64,000 nucleotides of DNA. It comes from Arthrobacter sp. zg-Y1110 (GTDB lineage Bacteria > Actinomycetota > Actinomycetes > Actinomycetales > Micrococcaceae). The translations under genes were made by a program, and so were the position numbers. The stretch spans positions 1,984,001 to 2,048,000 of the forward strand of contig NZ_CP104272.1 in NCBI RefSeq assembly GCF_025244865.1. Reading direction: 5' to 3'. Below, piece after piece: positions 1-8,233 of this stretch (its first letter is position 1; each line of letters opens with the position of its first letter). The notes under the pieces are model-generated. The model saw only the letters and a list, made by a program, of their open reading frames with translations, did not search any database and had not been told where the DNA came from.

Positions 1-662
1 ACGCTCCACTCCTTAACGGTTAGCAGGGTACCTTCACCGAATGGTTCCGCGGTGGCCGACTTTAGCGGTGGCGGTGTGCCCATGCCTGATTGAGACACCC
101 ACGTCATATATCCGGCGTAAGACTTCGCATAATCATGCACCTGGCGGGAGGTCAGGTAGGTTCCGAACCTGGCGGTGTCCGGCGCCCAAATCGCGACGAG
201 TGTCCGGAACAATCTGAGTACATCTTCTTCCGTGCCCAGCGGATAGTCGGGCAGGAAGCGAATAGTGACGGTGTTACCCACATAGGTCCTACCGGCACCC
301 ACGTTTCCACTGTAGGAAGCGACATCCGTCTCACCTGATATCAGATACGAGCCCATGCGCACCCCACCGACAAGGTTGCCGAGGTCGTCGACGTCCGCTC
401 TTTCTAGGGTCTGATCTTGCATGGCGGGAAGGGACGACGGCGCGGGCGGCCGGTCATGTCCGTAGAGATCCTGACTAGCGTCTACCCATACGGGCGCGGG
501 GACCTGCGGGTCGTTGGCAGGAATAGCATCTTTGAGCGCAGCCATTGTGGCCCACCCGCGAGCTGCTATCTCTTCAGGCCGCTCGCGCCGACTACCCCAA
601 ACCATCATGATGTAGGCGTATTCGTCATTTTCTGGCAACAACTCAGCCACCGTTTGCTTCAT
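1..662 (-). CDS. Imm52-like immunity protein, 3' end cut by window edge
   Basis: The minus strand is open from an ATG at 662 to the first base of the window, giving at least 220 residues without a stop. The N-terminus holds VWGSRRERPEEIAARGW, typical in my memory of Imm52 immunity proteins, and later GNTVTIRFLP. It starts 33 bases after the stop of the polymorphic toxin gene, the position expected for its cognate immunity gene. Imm52 is known as a neighbour of Tox-REase-5 toxins, which fits the toxin tip here. Role inferred: binds and neutralises the nuclease tip in the cytoplasm. The family call is from motif memory, not a search. Confidence 0.6.
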   Translation of the reverse strand, partial: MKQTVAELLPENDEYAYIMMVWGSRRERPEEIAARGWATMAALKDAIPANDPQVPAPVWVDASQDLYGHDRPPAPSSLPAMQDQTLERADVDDLGNLVGGVRMGSYLISGETDVASYSGNVGAGRTYVGNTVTIRFLPDYPLGTEEDVLRLFRTLVAIWAPDTARFGTYLTSRQVHDYAKSYAGYMTWVSQSGMGTPPPLKSATAEPFGEGTLLTVKEWS

Positions 663-695
663 ATATTAAACCTATCAAGAGTCGGAACAGGTTGT

Positions 696-2369
696 TCAGG
701 GCATTGGCTTAAAGGAAATGATGAGGGTGCGTCGCAAGGGGTGATCGGAGGGCAGGTAAGCGTTGAATTTATCCATGACCACTTTCTCCGTGAATATCAA
801 TTCGTGAATGAACCCCGGGTGCCCCGCATGTTTTAAGGCATTCGTTTGCCTTAGCAACTCGTCTTCGATCCAGTAGTCGAACATTTCCTTTTCCTTGGCT
901 GGCCACATCCAGTCGTAATGCCCCTTGATCTCTGGGAAGTACTCCTTCGGGGGGTCACCAATCCAGCCGTGGCCGTCGAATCTGACTTCTTTGCCGTCCG
1001 CGTCCCTCAGGATGTATTCACGGGCGTGGCCGGAGTCCACACGGTCGATACCGGAGAAGTACTGTTGCTCCGGTGCACCGTGCATCGTACGAGGTTCATC
1101 TCTGAAGTAGCCGTTGCCGCCGTCGGTGTCCCCGACCTGGGGCTGGATGGCTGGATCGCGTCCGCTGTCCGGGCTGTAGGTGTCCGGGAAAGGTTTTCCT
1201 CCACCGCCCTTGCCTTCGCGGTGCATGATGCCGTTGTCAGGCAACTCCAGATCCCGGGGTGTGACGGGCATATGACCGTCAGGGAGTGCCGGGGAGAAAC
1301 CGCCGAACCCGCCGAACCCGCCGGGTCCGCCCGGACTGGCCGGGAAAGAATCTGCAAACCGATCCACCAGTCCCAAAGCCTTCGTCCCGGCCTTCGCGGC
1401 GCCGCCGGCAGCACCGGCACCGCCCAGGAACAGGGTGGCGACGTCGAAGATATTCCCGCCCAGTGCAAGTCCGGGACGGTCCGAATTCCACTGGTCGTAC
1501 CGGATCAGCTGCGGACCAAGGGCCATCAGCTCATCCACTGCCTCACGGTACCGCTCGGATCCTAAGTAAACGGGCGAAGTCACCACGATAACGTTGCCGG
1601 TCATGCGTCCCATGTTTTGCCAGGCGTTACCGGCCTTATACCAGCCCTGGAACCCAATGAGCACGCCGGCGCTGGTGACGAGCTCCCAGCCGGCTTTCGG
1701 AACCCCAATAATGGTGTCGCCGGCGAAGTTCAGCGTGTCCCGGTACCAGGGAAGATCATTGGACATGTACCCACCGGAAAACGCGTCACGGTAATCTGAA
1801 TAGTCGTACCCGTACTCGACGGTGTTCCGGTCCCTGTCGCCCCACTTGGAATAGATCTGGTCAGTTTCAATGTAGCTGCGCTCTGAGCCGGTGATGTGAG
1901 TGATTCGGATGGCCGCGTCCCGCTGGGCCTCGTCCAGATCCGCATGCAGCTGTCCAACGTCGCGTGCTACGTCGTTTCGGGCATCGACGGCGGCCTCCTC
2001 GTTGTCCCATTCGTCCTGTTCGGACTCCGGGTACTCGCGGTTGAATGCCTCGGCCCGCTCTTTGACCCATCCCAGACGGACCTTGAGCAGATCGACGGAC
2101 TCTGCATAGGTCCGCATCACTGTATCGATTTGGATACTGTGATTAGAGAGTTCTTCTGCCGCCGTCCGGGAAGTATCCAGGGCGGTGAATACCTTCTCGT
2201 TTCCTGCCACGTCATAGGTTCCAGGTGCCGTGAGTCGGAGCCAGGTCTCCCAGAGGGAGTCCATGAGTTCGTGGACCCGCACCCCGACGGCCATCGTGTC
2301 GGCCGCGTGCGTCCGGATCGTGTCGGCATCCGGGAGCCGCTGTTCAAATTCGGTTATTCCGAAATCCAT
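696..2369 (-). CDS. Type VII-secreted polymorphic toxin with REase-fold C-terminus
   Basis: 557 residues. The first ~200 are helical and charged, like WXG/LXG-type secretion domains of ESX (type VII) substrates. Residues ~210-330 include hydrophobic stretches, followed by a Gly/Pro-rich linker (SPGGPGGFGGFGGF) that commonly precedes toxin tips. The C-terminal ~110 residues contain VRFDGHGW, then PEIKGHYDW, i.e. an Asp followed by an E-x-K, the metal-binding signature of restriction-endonuclease-fold nucleases; overall it resembles Tox-REase-5. It overlaps the upstream gene by one base and is followed by an Imm52-like immunity gene. Predicted DNase delivered to competing cells; the secretion machinery itself is not in the window. 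Confidence 0.7.
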   Translation of the reverse strand: MDFGITEFEQRLPDADTIRTHAADTMAVGVRVHELMDSLWETWLRLTAPGTYDVAGNEKVFTALDTSRTAAEELSNHSIQIDTVMRTYAESVDLLKVRLGWVKERAEAFNREYPESEQDEWDNEEAAVDARNDVARDVGQLHADLDEAQRDAAIRITHITGSERSYIETDQIYSKWGDRDRNTVEYGYDYSDYRDAFSGGYMSNDLPWYRDTLNFAGDTIIGVPKAGWELVTSAGVLIGFQGWYKAGNAWQNMGRMTGNVIVVTSPVYLGSERYREAVDELMALGPQLIRYDQWNSDRPGLALGGNIFDVATLFLGGAGAAGGAAKAGTKALGLVDRFADSFPASPGGPGGFGGFGGFSPALPDGHMPVTPRDLELPDNGIMHREGKGGGGKPFPDTYSPDSGRDPAIQPQVGDTDGGNGYFRDEPRTMHGAPEQQYFSGIDRVDSGHAREYILRDADGKEVRFDGHGWIGDPPKEYFPEIKGHYDWMWPAKEKEMFDYWIEDELLRQTNALKHAGHPGFIHELIFTEKVVMDKFNAYLPSDHPLRRTLIISFKPMP

Positions 2370-2824
2370 CAGAAGGCCTGAGGGGATCCGTGCCGGACGT
2401 AACTCGGGCCGTTGGCGGCCCCCGGAGCGTCGTCAACATGTTGCTGTGCTGCCATGGCCGCTGCTTCGCGTGCCGTGTCGCTCATCTGCTTATCGCCCTG
2501 GACCAGGGCGAGAGTGGCGTCTGCCACGGCATCGACGGCCACCATCGTCCGCCCTCCGGCGGAACGTATCGTCCGTTTCTGCATCATGATGGAGAACGTG
2601 GCCAGCTCTGTGGCGATGGGCGGAGCTTTGCAGGCGTCGGCAAGGCTGACCATGCTCGCGTCAGCAGCCATCAGGAGGTCGTTGAACTCGACCGCCATTG
2701 TCTGGACCTCGTTCAGGATCGCAATTACTGCGTCAGGGGCCACCTCGAAGTTTCCGTCCGCGGTACCACCGGGCGTAGTGCCGGATACGGGGGCAGTGCT
2801 CTGCCCACTCAGATCAAACTTCAT
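2369..2824 (-). CDS. Small ESX/T7SS-associated partner protein
   Basis: 151 residues, predicted mostly helical, Ala-rich, beginning MKFDLSGQST and ending with a flexible Gly/Ser/Pro tail. It resembles the small proteins encoded directly upstream of actinobacterial LXG/WXG toxins (WXG100-like, DUF6507-type) that act as targeting partners for secretion. Its stop overlaps the toxin start by one base, so the two are translationally coupled. No WxG motif is visible, so the family assignment is by size, helicity and position. An 11-bp inverted repeat lies directly before its ATG. Confidence 0.5.
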   Translation of the reverse strand: MKFDLSGQSTAPVSGTTPGGTADGNFEVAPDAVIAILNEVQTMAVEFNDLLMAADASMVSLADACKAPPIATELATFSIMMQKRTIRSAGGRTMVAVDAVADATLALVQGDKQMSDTAREAAAMAAQQHVDDAPGAANGPSYVRHGSPQAF

Positions 2825-2867
2825 TTATGTCCCCCACCTGCAGTGTTTGCTATACCGGGGACATAAA
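2824..2867 (-). promoter_or_regulatory. Perfect 11-bp inverted repeat at the start of the toxin operon
   Basis: The arms TTTATGTCCCC (2824-2834) and GGGGACATAAA (2857-2867) are exact reverse complements separated by 22 bases. On the minus strand the proximal arm contains the purine-rich Shine-Dalgarno region and touches the start codon of the 151-residue gene. It could be a repressor operator, or in RNA a hairpin hiding the ribosome binding site. Confidence 0.55.
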
Positions 2868-3089
2868 ACCCGATGGGGCGGCAAGACGCAATAGTACTAA
2901 CACACCCCACCGATGATTTAGCTGGCTAGAAAGAGGCTTTCTGCGCACCCCATGGTTCGGGCGGCAACGGGACGCGGAAACCGCCTCTGGGAGCATGAGG
3001 GGGTTGGAATCGCCGATGTGCCCCGCACATCCAAGAGGGACTCAGGCCTGGCCCTGGCCCACTGGGCCAGAAAGCCTACTTAAACTTCC

Positions 3090-3338
3090 TCACTGTTCTA
3101 AATGCTTGCGCTCCGCTATGTCGCCTTTCCGTGCGGATACGAGTGACGCCAAGAGCCGCTGCGCGTTTTGGGGCGAGCGAAGCAGATAGTTAGTTTCCAT
3201 CAAGGAGTCATACGCGTCTTTGGACATCAATACTGCGGACCCGCGCTCCGCCACGATCTCGATGTCTGTTCGGTCCAGGTTGACCTGTTCGATGAGACGG
3301 GTCAGATCACGGCGGGCTTCCGCTGCTGTTATAGCCAT
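3090..3338 (-). CDS. Phd/YefM-family antitoxin without a visible toxin
   Basis: 82 residues: MAITAAEARRDLTRLIEQVN, then VAERGSAVLMSKDAYDSLMETNYLL, the usual YefM/Phd DNA-binding fold and start of the toxin-binding tail. A good GGGAGG site lies seven bases before the ATG at 3338. In the family it represses its own promoter and neutralises a RelE/YoeB-type RNase encoded just downstream. Here the downstream minus strand (3089 to 2825) meets a stop after five codons and shows no YoeB-like sequence, so the antitoxin appears orphaned. It could silence a toxin elsewhere or be a decaying addiction module. Confidence 0.75.
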   Translation of the reverse strand: MAITAAEARRDLTRLIEQVNLDRTDIEIVAERGSAVLMSKDAYDSLMETNYLLRSPQNAQRLLASLVSARKGDIAERKHLEQ

Positions 3339-3597
3339 TACTGCCTCCCGGTTATACGTGACATGTTATGGCTCACGAGGGAATACCTCCATGGTTTTCG
3401 TGTCGTGGCTGAGGACCATCCGTCATCCAGGGGGTATTCCGACCGCAAACGATCCGAGGGTAACTGCCGCAGGCCAAGGGCTCGGCGCCCCTGGAGCCGC
3501 GTCGTTCCGATGTTCCTCGCCATGCTCTACGACGGAATCCCCTACAAAGGGGACACCCTAACGCTGCGCGGATGACGCAACGCATCACTAATGATTC

Positions 3598-4014
3598 TTA
3601 CGTGCGAGGGAGGCCGAACCTTCTACGAGGATATGTTTTCTGGGCTAGGGTAACCTGCTTGGACCAGAAGCTGTCCTTATCTTCTCCGACCTTCATATTG
3701 CCGTTCTTCAGGGCGAGATCGAAAAACCCAGGACCGGGTGAGTTCATATCGATGTAATGGACGACCGCGCTGAGGACCAGTTCCGGGTGCGTCACCTGGT
3801 CTCGCTCAACAATTTGGCCTAGCAGGTAACCCATCGCAGCTCTTTCCGATTGTTGATTGAAATCGAAACCGGAGAATCCATCGACCTTATGGCTTAGCTC
3901 CCTGTTTAGGTCCGTATAGGTCGTCATGTCCTCTCTGCGGCACACATCGATTAGGATTTCGTGCCCGGCCCCGATCAGGTCTTCCCATAGCTCTTCAGTT
4001 TGTCCGTAGTGCAT
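3598..4014 (-). CDS. Hypothetical island protein
   Basis: 138 residues with no family I can name. ATG at 4014 is preceded by a purine-rich GAGAGGGG site. The sequence is soluble-looking, with an acidic N-terminal half (HEILIDVCRREDMTTYTDLNREL) and GFDFNQQSERAAMGYLLGQIVERD, PELVLSAVVHYIDMNSPGPGFFDLA. The ordered helix/strand alternation and good start support a real gene. It lies 58 bases after the HTH-containing gene on the same strand and may be cotranscribed with it. Function unknown. Confidence 0.6.
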   Translation of the reverse strand: MHYGQTEELWEDLIGAGHEILIDVCRREDMTTYTDLNRELSHKVDGFSGFDFNQQSERAAMGYLLGQIVERDQVTHPELVLSAVVHYIDMNSPGPGFFDLALKNGNMKVGEDKDSFWSKQVTLAQKTYPRRRFGLPRT

Positions 4015-4072
4015 CCCAGCCCCTCTCTACCAGTATCAGTTCATCGCCAAGCTTATTCTCCCTGCCCACGTT

Positions 4073-5050
4073 TCATGGGAGATAGAGTCCGGGCGTAGGC
4101 ACTAGTAGCCTGGGGGCTGCTTTCTGGAAGGCAGCGCCAGTATGGTTCTCTAGTTTTGCCCGGTTCTGCATCACGGCGAAAAGACGACGGACAACATCGC
4201 ATGCTGCGTAGGTGGCGAGAAGGATTGCTTGCGCATCAGATGTGAGCCGGCCCTTTACGATTTTTGAAACGCCATCGTCTCGGGCTTCCATCATGGTAAG
4301 GAACCCCGTAATCCAATTCCGCCCGTGGGTGGCACCGGAGCACATTTGCCACATCAGGACGGGCACACTGCCCAGCTCAAAAGCCTCGCAGGCCCTCTGG
4401 AGCATTTTCAAAGAACCGGGAGGGTTTGCTGTAATCCCGTCCTTCCTCATGCGGTTCTTCTCGATGACTGCGTCAAAGCGTTGGTAGCGGGCTGTGAGGT
4501 CCTTCTCGGGGGCCCCAATTGTTTGATAGGCGTGACGCAACTCCCTGAGGTTCACCCATTCCTGCTTCAGCGATCTGACTGCTATAACTCTTGGGTCCGG
4601 ATCCGTCAGAATCCACAAGGCGGTTGATGCGCTTTCGAGAGCGGAACGAATCACCGAGAAAGGAGCAAAGATGTGTTGAGACTGGGCTTCCTGCATCAAC
4701 GTTCGAAGAGCATGAAGGTGGTCCACCGCAGTTAGTCGAAGGTATGCCACTGCATGGGAGGCTTGAAATGGATCCGAGAGCTCGTCTGCGATACCCAGGG
4801 GTGATTGAGCGTGAACAGGGTGGGTTCCGCCCACCGCAGCATGCCATTCCTCGATCTCTCTGAAGAGTTTGCTTAGCTGGCGCCATGCTTCCTGATCCTC
4901 TTCCGTAGTTCTGGTGCGCAGAATAGAACTAGCCCGCGCCTTATGGCGGTTCGGATATTGGGCCATCACCCTAGCGTCCAGACTGAATCGGCGATAAAGA
5001 GTGGCGCGACTGACACCGATGTCTCTGCCAATGTGCTGAGCCATTGACAA
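4073..5050 (-). CDS. Hypothetical protein with resolvase-type HTH at its N-terminus
   Basis: The ORF opens at TTG 5050 or ATG 5044. Its first residues, MAQHIGRDIGVSRATLYRRF, are the helix-turn-helix normally found at the C-terminus of serine resolvases, but no resolvase catalytic domain precedes it. The remaining ~290 residues include SVIRSALESASTALWIL and QMCSGATHGRNWITGFL, typical of a widespread unnamed actinobacterial family on mobile elements. An in-frame stop sits six bases before the TTG, while the preceding +1 frame is open for a further ~75 codons, suggesting the gene is a frameshifted ~400-residue protein. No SD precedes 5044, which also argues the true start is upstream. Confidence 0.55.
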   Translation of the reverse strand: MSMAQHIGRDIGVSRATLYRRFSLDARVMAQYPNRHKARASSILRTRTTEEDQEAWRQLSKLFREIEEWHAAVGGTHPVHAQSPLGIADELSDPFQASHAVAYLRLTAVDHLHALRTLMQEAQSQHIFAPFSVIRSALESASTALWILTDPDPRVIAVRSLKQEWVNLRELRHAYQTIGAPEKDLTARYQRFDAVIEKNRMRKDGITANPPGSLKMLQRACEAFELGSVPVLMWQMCSGATHGRNWITGFLTMMEARDDGVSKIVKGRLTSDAQAILLATYAACDVVRRLFAVMQNRAKLENHTGAAFQKAAPRLLVPTPGLYLP

Positions 5051-5275
5051 GCTCTAGCTCTGTGGGGCCTTCTTTGACATCTGCTACGGTCTTCCTTGCG
5101 TCCTCTGCATTGAGGTACCCCGCACTGTAGCCCTTGACCGTCAGGCCGGCTGCCGCAGTTTCCATCTTCTCCCGATGGGACTCAGCTAGGGCCGTCTCCG
5201 GTTCCACCCTAGATCTCGGGCGCTCCCGGCGGGCGCTTGGCCCAGAACTATCGCTCGTCTGGGGAGGATGCGCCA
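5051..5275 (-). pseudogene. Possible out-of-frame 5' part of the HTH gene
   Basis: On the minus strand an ATG at 5275, with GAGG just upstream, begins a frame reading MAHPPQTSDSSG ... NAEDARKTVADVKEGPTELEL. Removing one base near 5050 would join it to SMAQHIGRDIGVSRATLYR and give a complete HTH. The join is inference: the upstream part has no recognised domain, and the downstream ORF could still be expressed alone. Confidence 0.35.
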
Positions 5276-5430
5276 TAACCTCGGTCCTTGACCGTATATA
5301 AGCACTTCTAAAGCTCCCCCATAGTCCCATGTTTCGACTGTATATGAATGCGGTGAACAACGGTTGGACACCAGCAGACCCTCGCAGACCGACCGGGGCT
5401 CGATCTGAAAAGCCAGGTTGAGAGTACCGT

Positions 5431-5598
5431 CTAAGGGGTATTTCTCTGCTCGTAATATAATCTCGCTGCGATCGTTCCTGGCGCGGGCATCCCATCGGCT
5501 AGCCAGCGTTCCAGCTGATCCCGTTCTTCATCTTCAACTGAGGAGATCGCGCCCCTTCGGATGTCTGCCTCGATGCGGTCGCTGAAACTCTTCTCCAT
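5431..5598 (-). CDS. Small hypothetical protein
   Basis: Starting at ATG 5598, which has a good GGAGA site upstream, this encodes 55 residues: MEKSFSDRIEADIRRGAISS ... RDQLERWLADGMPAP ... ARLYYEQRNTP. It is a charged, helical, soluble-looking protein. The longer frame reaching 5658 has no better start. No family recognised; the codon pattern and ribosome site favour a real small gene of the island. Confidence 0.45.
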   Translation of the reverse strand: MEKSFSDRIEADIRRGAISSVEDEERDQLERWLADGMPAPGTIAARLYYEQRNTP

Positions 5599-6187
5599 GG
5601 TCTGTCTCCAACCGGGTTCCGGTAAGCGGATGAAGGGATAAAGGGAGAATGACACCACACGTACGCCTCGGCAACCGTGCCGACAATCTATTGTGCTTGG
5701 TGCACCGTCTTCCTCAAGAGGCGCCGCCGGACTGGGCGGGTCGTCCCATTTCCTAGCTTCGTTTCTCTGTTTTTTGCGCTACAGATGCCTGACTTCGGCC
5801 GTTGGTGCTTCATTCTGGTGCCGACTGGAGCCCTCGGACCGGCCTACGTGGCGGAATGCTATACGGACCTGGTCGCCCGCGGCAGGACTGCTCCTAATCC
5901 GACGGGCTCCGGTCCGGATCCTGAACGTGCTGTGCGGCGTCGCGTGCACAGGTAACCCACATCATAATGTCGGTTATGGTGTGGGCCGTGAAATGGCCAG
6001 ACCGCCTGCTCAAACGACTGCGGATTTCCCCGCACGGCCGCCGGGCAGCACCTCCCATAGCTTGGGAGCGATTTGAGGGCCGCCATGGCTAACTTGAATT
6101 CGACGGGAAGCAAGGCGCGGACGCTGCCCCGACTACACTCTCAACTCAGAAGAACCACCCTCCCCGCCCGCACTTCAGGAGTTGACG
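5599..6187. other. Gene-poor stretch of the island
   Basis: No convincing gene in about 590 bases. It contains the 30-bp dyad at 5956-5985 and a stretch near 5880-5945 with tRNA-like words that does not fold into a cloverleaf. The AGGAG ribosome site of the next gene lies at 6177-6181. Confidence 0.5.
5956..5985. other. XerC/D-like dyad (dif-type architecture)
   Basis: CCCACATCATAA and TTATGGTGTGGG flank a 6-base centre TGTCGG; the arms are complementary over 12 bp with one G-T pair. Arm length, 6-bp spacer, and inner CATAA/TTATG half-sites follow the layout of dif and other XerC/XerD or tyrosine-recombinase core sites. It could instead be a repressor operator. It does not match the actinobacterial chromosomal dif sequence as I remember it, so an element-borne site is more likely. 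Confidence 0.4.
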
Positions 6188-7390
6188 ATGGATGACGAGA
6201 TTGAGCTGATTAGTGACGGCGAGGGCTTGGCCGTCATCGGGACCCGGAGGGCTGTCGAGCGCTTCCTCGACGCGGCGGGGTTGCTGTCCTTGTCGAAGGA
6301 TCTCGGATTGCACCGGCTCGGATCTCTACTACACGCCGGGGCTGGAGTCGCAGAGGCAGCCTTCGAGGTTGCTGCGAACTCAGGGCTATACCTAAAGCTG
6401 ACCAAGGAGTCTGCCAAGTTGGTGAGAGAGTCGGGGCTGATGGAGACCGCGACGCCGGGCATCAGCCATGTGATGCTGGGGAAACCGGGTTCCATCAGTA
6501 AGTGGATCCAGGTTGAGAACGGCCCGGGATCGCTTCTGACCAACCCGGCGTTGCTTTCTGGTACCGCAGGGATCATGGCGCAGTTCGCGCGGCAACAAGA
6601 GATGAATGAATTCAAGGTATATCTCGACAGGATCGACACAAAGATCGACAACGTGCTCAGCAACCAGAGGTACGAGAAGGTGGCAGATGTGAAGGGGGCT
6701 GGGCGTGACATCGAGTCCGCCATGCGTGTCCTGGAGAAGCTAAACCGAGCGGACGATGATACGTGGTCGACGGTGCAGGGCAGGCAAGCAACGATCACAA
6801 ATGCCCAGGAGTGGGCGTTGCTTCAGCTCGCTGCTCTCGCGAACAGAATTGAGAGTACGACCAAGATCGGTGATCTCGCAAAGTCCGCCAACGATGCAGC
6901 GTCCGAAGTTCGGGAGTTGCTCGCAGTTGTGGCCCGATGCTTCGAACTACAGGACATGCTCGACTTCCTAAGACTGGAGCGGATGCTGGACGCATCTCCT
7001 GCTGATCTGGATGGGCTCCGGCTCGCGCTGAAGGATGACCGTCAGGAGCGGCGTGAAGACATCTTGCGGATCACCGAGGAATTGATGACTCGGATGGATG
7101 CGGCTGCCGGCACCGCCAAATCGAATGTGCTGTTCCACCTGCCCGCGCACCGGGCTGTGGTGGGCTCGATCAACCATGTCGGAATCGCCGTCGATGACTT
7201 CCACGGTCCGCTCGGAATCGAGTCCGATCGAGATTCGTTGAAGGCAACCCGCTGGTGGGACGCGGCCCGGGAAGCGGAGCAATGGAAGACCGCGGGAGCG
7301 GAAGCGGGGCGCAAAGCGCTCGGCGTGGGGGTGGCAGCAGGAGTGGTCCTCGCCGTCAGTGCAGCTACGAACGCAACGAAAAAGAGTTGA
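6188..7390 (+). CDS. Large hypothetical island protein with C-terminal hydrophobic helix
   Basis: Start ATG 6188 (MDDEIELISDGEGLAVIG) follows AGGAG at 6177-6181; the TTG six bases earlier is less likely. 400 residues. An N-terminal ~90-residue alpha/beta-looking part is followed by long helical, probably coiled-coil stretches (EFKVYLDRIDTKIDNVL; DGLRLALKDDRQERREDIL), and near the C-terminus a short hydrophobic segment LGVGVAAGVVLAVSAA suggests membrane insertion or pore formation. No enzyme motif seen and no family I can name. Isolated plus-strand gene among minus-strand island genes. A role in membrane-acting defence or stress is possible but only inferred from architecture. Confidence 0.65.
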   Translation: MDDEIELISDGEGLAVIGTRRAVERFLDAAGLLSLSKDLGLHRLGSLLHAGAGVAEAAFEVAANSGLYLKLTKESAKLVRESGLMETATPGISHVMLGKPGSISKWIQVENGPGSLLTNPALLSGTAGIMAQFARQQEMNEFKVYLDRIDTKIDNVLSNQRYEKVADVKGAGRDIESAMRVLEKLNRADDDTWSTVQGRQATITNAQEWALLQLAALANRIESTTKIGDLAKSANDAASEVRELLAVVARCFELQDMLDFLRLERMLDASPADLDGLRLALKDDRQERREDILRITEELMTRMDAAAGTAKSNVLFHLPAHRAVVGSINHVGIAVDDFHGPLGIESDRDSLKATRWWDAAREAEQWKTAGAEAGRKALGVGVAAGVVLAVSAATNATKKS

Positions 7391-7792
7391 GTGCGCCACG
7401 TGACAGGTTGAACCAACAGTGAAAAACTTGATCCCCGCCGCTGGCTCGTGAAACTGACAAAGGGTGCGAGGTGACCCATGGCGCCTTGGCACGCCCAGGA
7501 GTGCGGGCGGCGGACGCCTCCCCTTTTCCGGCTAGTAGCTTGCGAAACCTCGGCGTCTCCTAATAAGCGCGGTGGGTGCTCGTCCGTGTGCTCACCCGGA
7601 GATCGCTTGGTCGGTTCTACATCGCCCCGCAGGCATGAAGCGCCACCAGTCGCTCTTCGGACTTACGTCTCCCAATTTCTGGGCAACGTTGAGGCTGCGG
7701 CTTCCCGGCGCCGGTCGGTCGTTTTCCATCTGGCCTCCTTAGCCGACGAGACCGCGACGGAGGCTGGGCTTGTCCAGTGCTGATCGGCACCT
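7391..7792. other. Intergenic stretch, nothing recognised
   Basis: About 400 bases between two converging island genes. A 101-codon plus-strand frame exists but has irregular composition (Arg/Ser/Pro/Cys-rich) and no ribosome site. No hairpin terminator or RNA gene was recognised. Confidence 0.4.
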
Positions 7793-8233
7793 CTAGACCC
7801 CGTCTCTGGGGCTACGATCTGACTCCGTGGTCGACTTGGACGGTCCCTCGGCAGTCGTTGCGCTTCCTTCCCTGAAATCCTTCATGATCTCGGCCATTTC
7901 AACGGCATGGGAGGGGCGATTGAAGACCTCCCGCACCACTTGGTAGTAGGGCTTATCAGATCCTGATCGCGCTGCATGAAGGTAGATGAGTCCGACTATA
8001 AGTGGGAATAGGCACCCAAACGTGAAGCCGTTGACGGGTTTGCTCGATCCCGCCTGGATGAGAAGACTGGGAAGGCCCACAAGTCCAAAGGTGCCTACCA
8101 AAAAGAAGGTCCAGCCGCGTCCCCTCTTCGCCCACAGGGGACTGTCGCTAAATTTGCGTGTGTGCTCGACGATGCCTGCGACCATGCCCGTCGCCGCGGC
8201 GATTGCAAAGAACTCGATCCAGAACGGATTCAC
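7793..8233 (-). CDS. Hypothetical membrane protein
   Basis: 146 residues from GTG 8233 with GGGGA eight bases upstream. Three predicted membrane segments: residues ~4-21 (FWIEFFAIAAATGMVAGIV), ~42-60 (FFLVGTFGLVGLPSLLI) and ~70-88 (GFTFGCLFPLIVGLIYL). A charged cytoplasmic tail ends in a Ser/Thr-rich segment. No family recognised. It is the last island gene before the comEC junction. Confidence 0.55.
   Translation of the reverse strand: MNPFWIEFFAIAAATGMVAGIVEHTRKFSDSPLWAKRGRGWTFFLVGTFGLVGLPSLLIQAGSSKPVNGFTFGCLFPLIVGLIYLHAARSGSDKPYYQVVREVFNRPSHAVEMAEIMKDFREGSATTAEGPSKSTTESDRSPRDGV

Noticed and set aside
2870..3089. YoeB/RelE toxin after the antitoxin
   Set aside because: The expected frame stops after five codons and no toxin motif is seen in other frames.
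5875..5950. tRNA-like words around CTCCTAA and GGCTCCGGTCCGGATCC
   Set aside because: No anticodon stem or acceptor stem closes around them; no cloverleaf can be drawn.
7478..7783. 101-codon plus-strand frame
   Set aside because: Composition is unlike a protein (Cys/Arg/Ser/Pro-rich) and there is no ribosome site or family resemblance.
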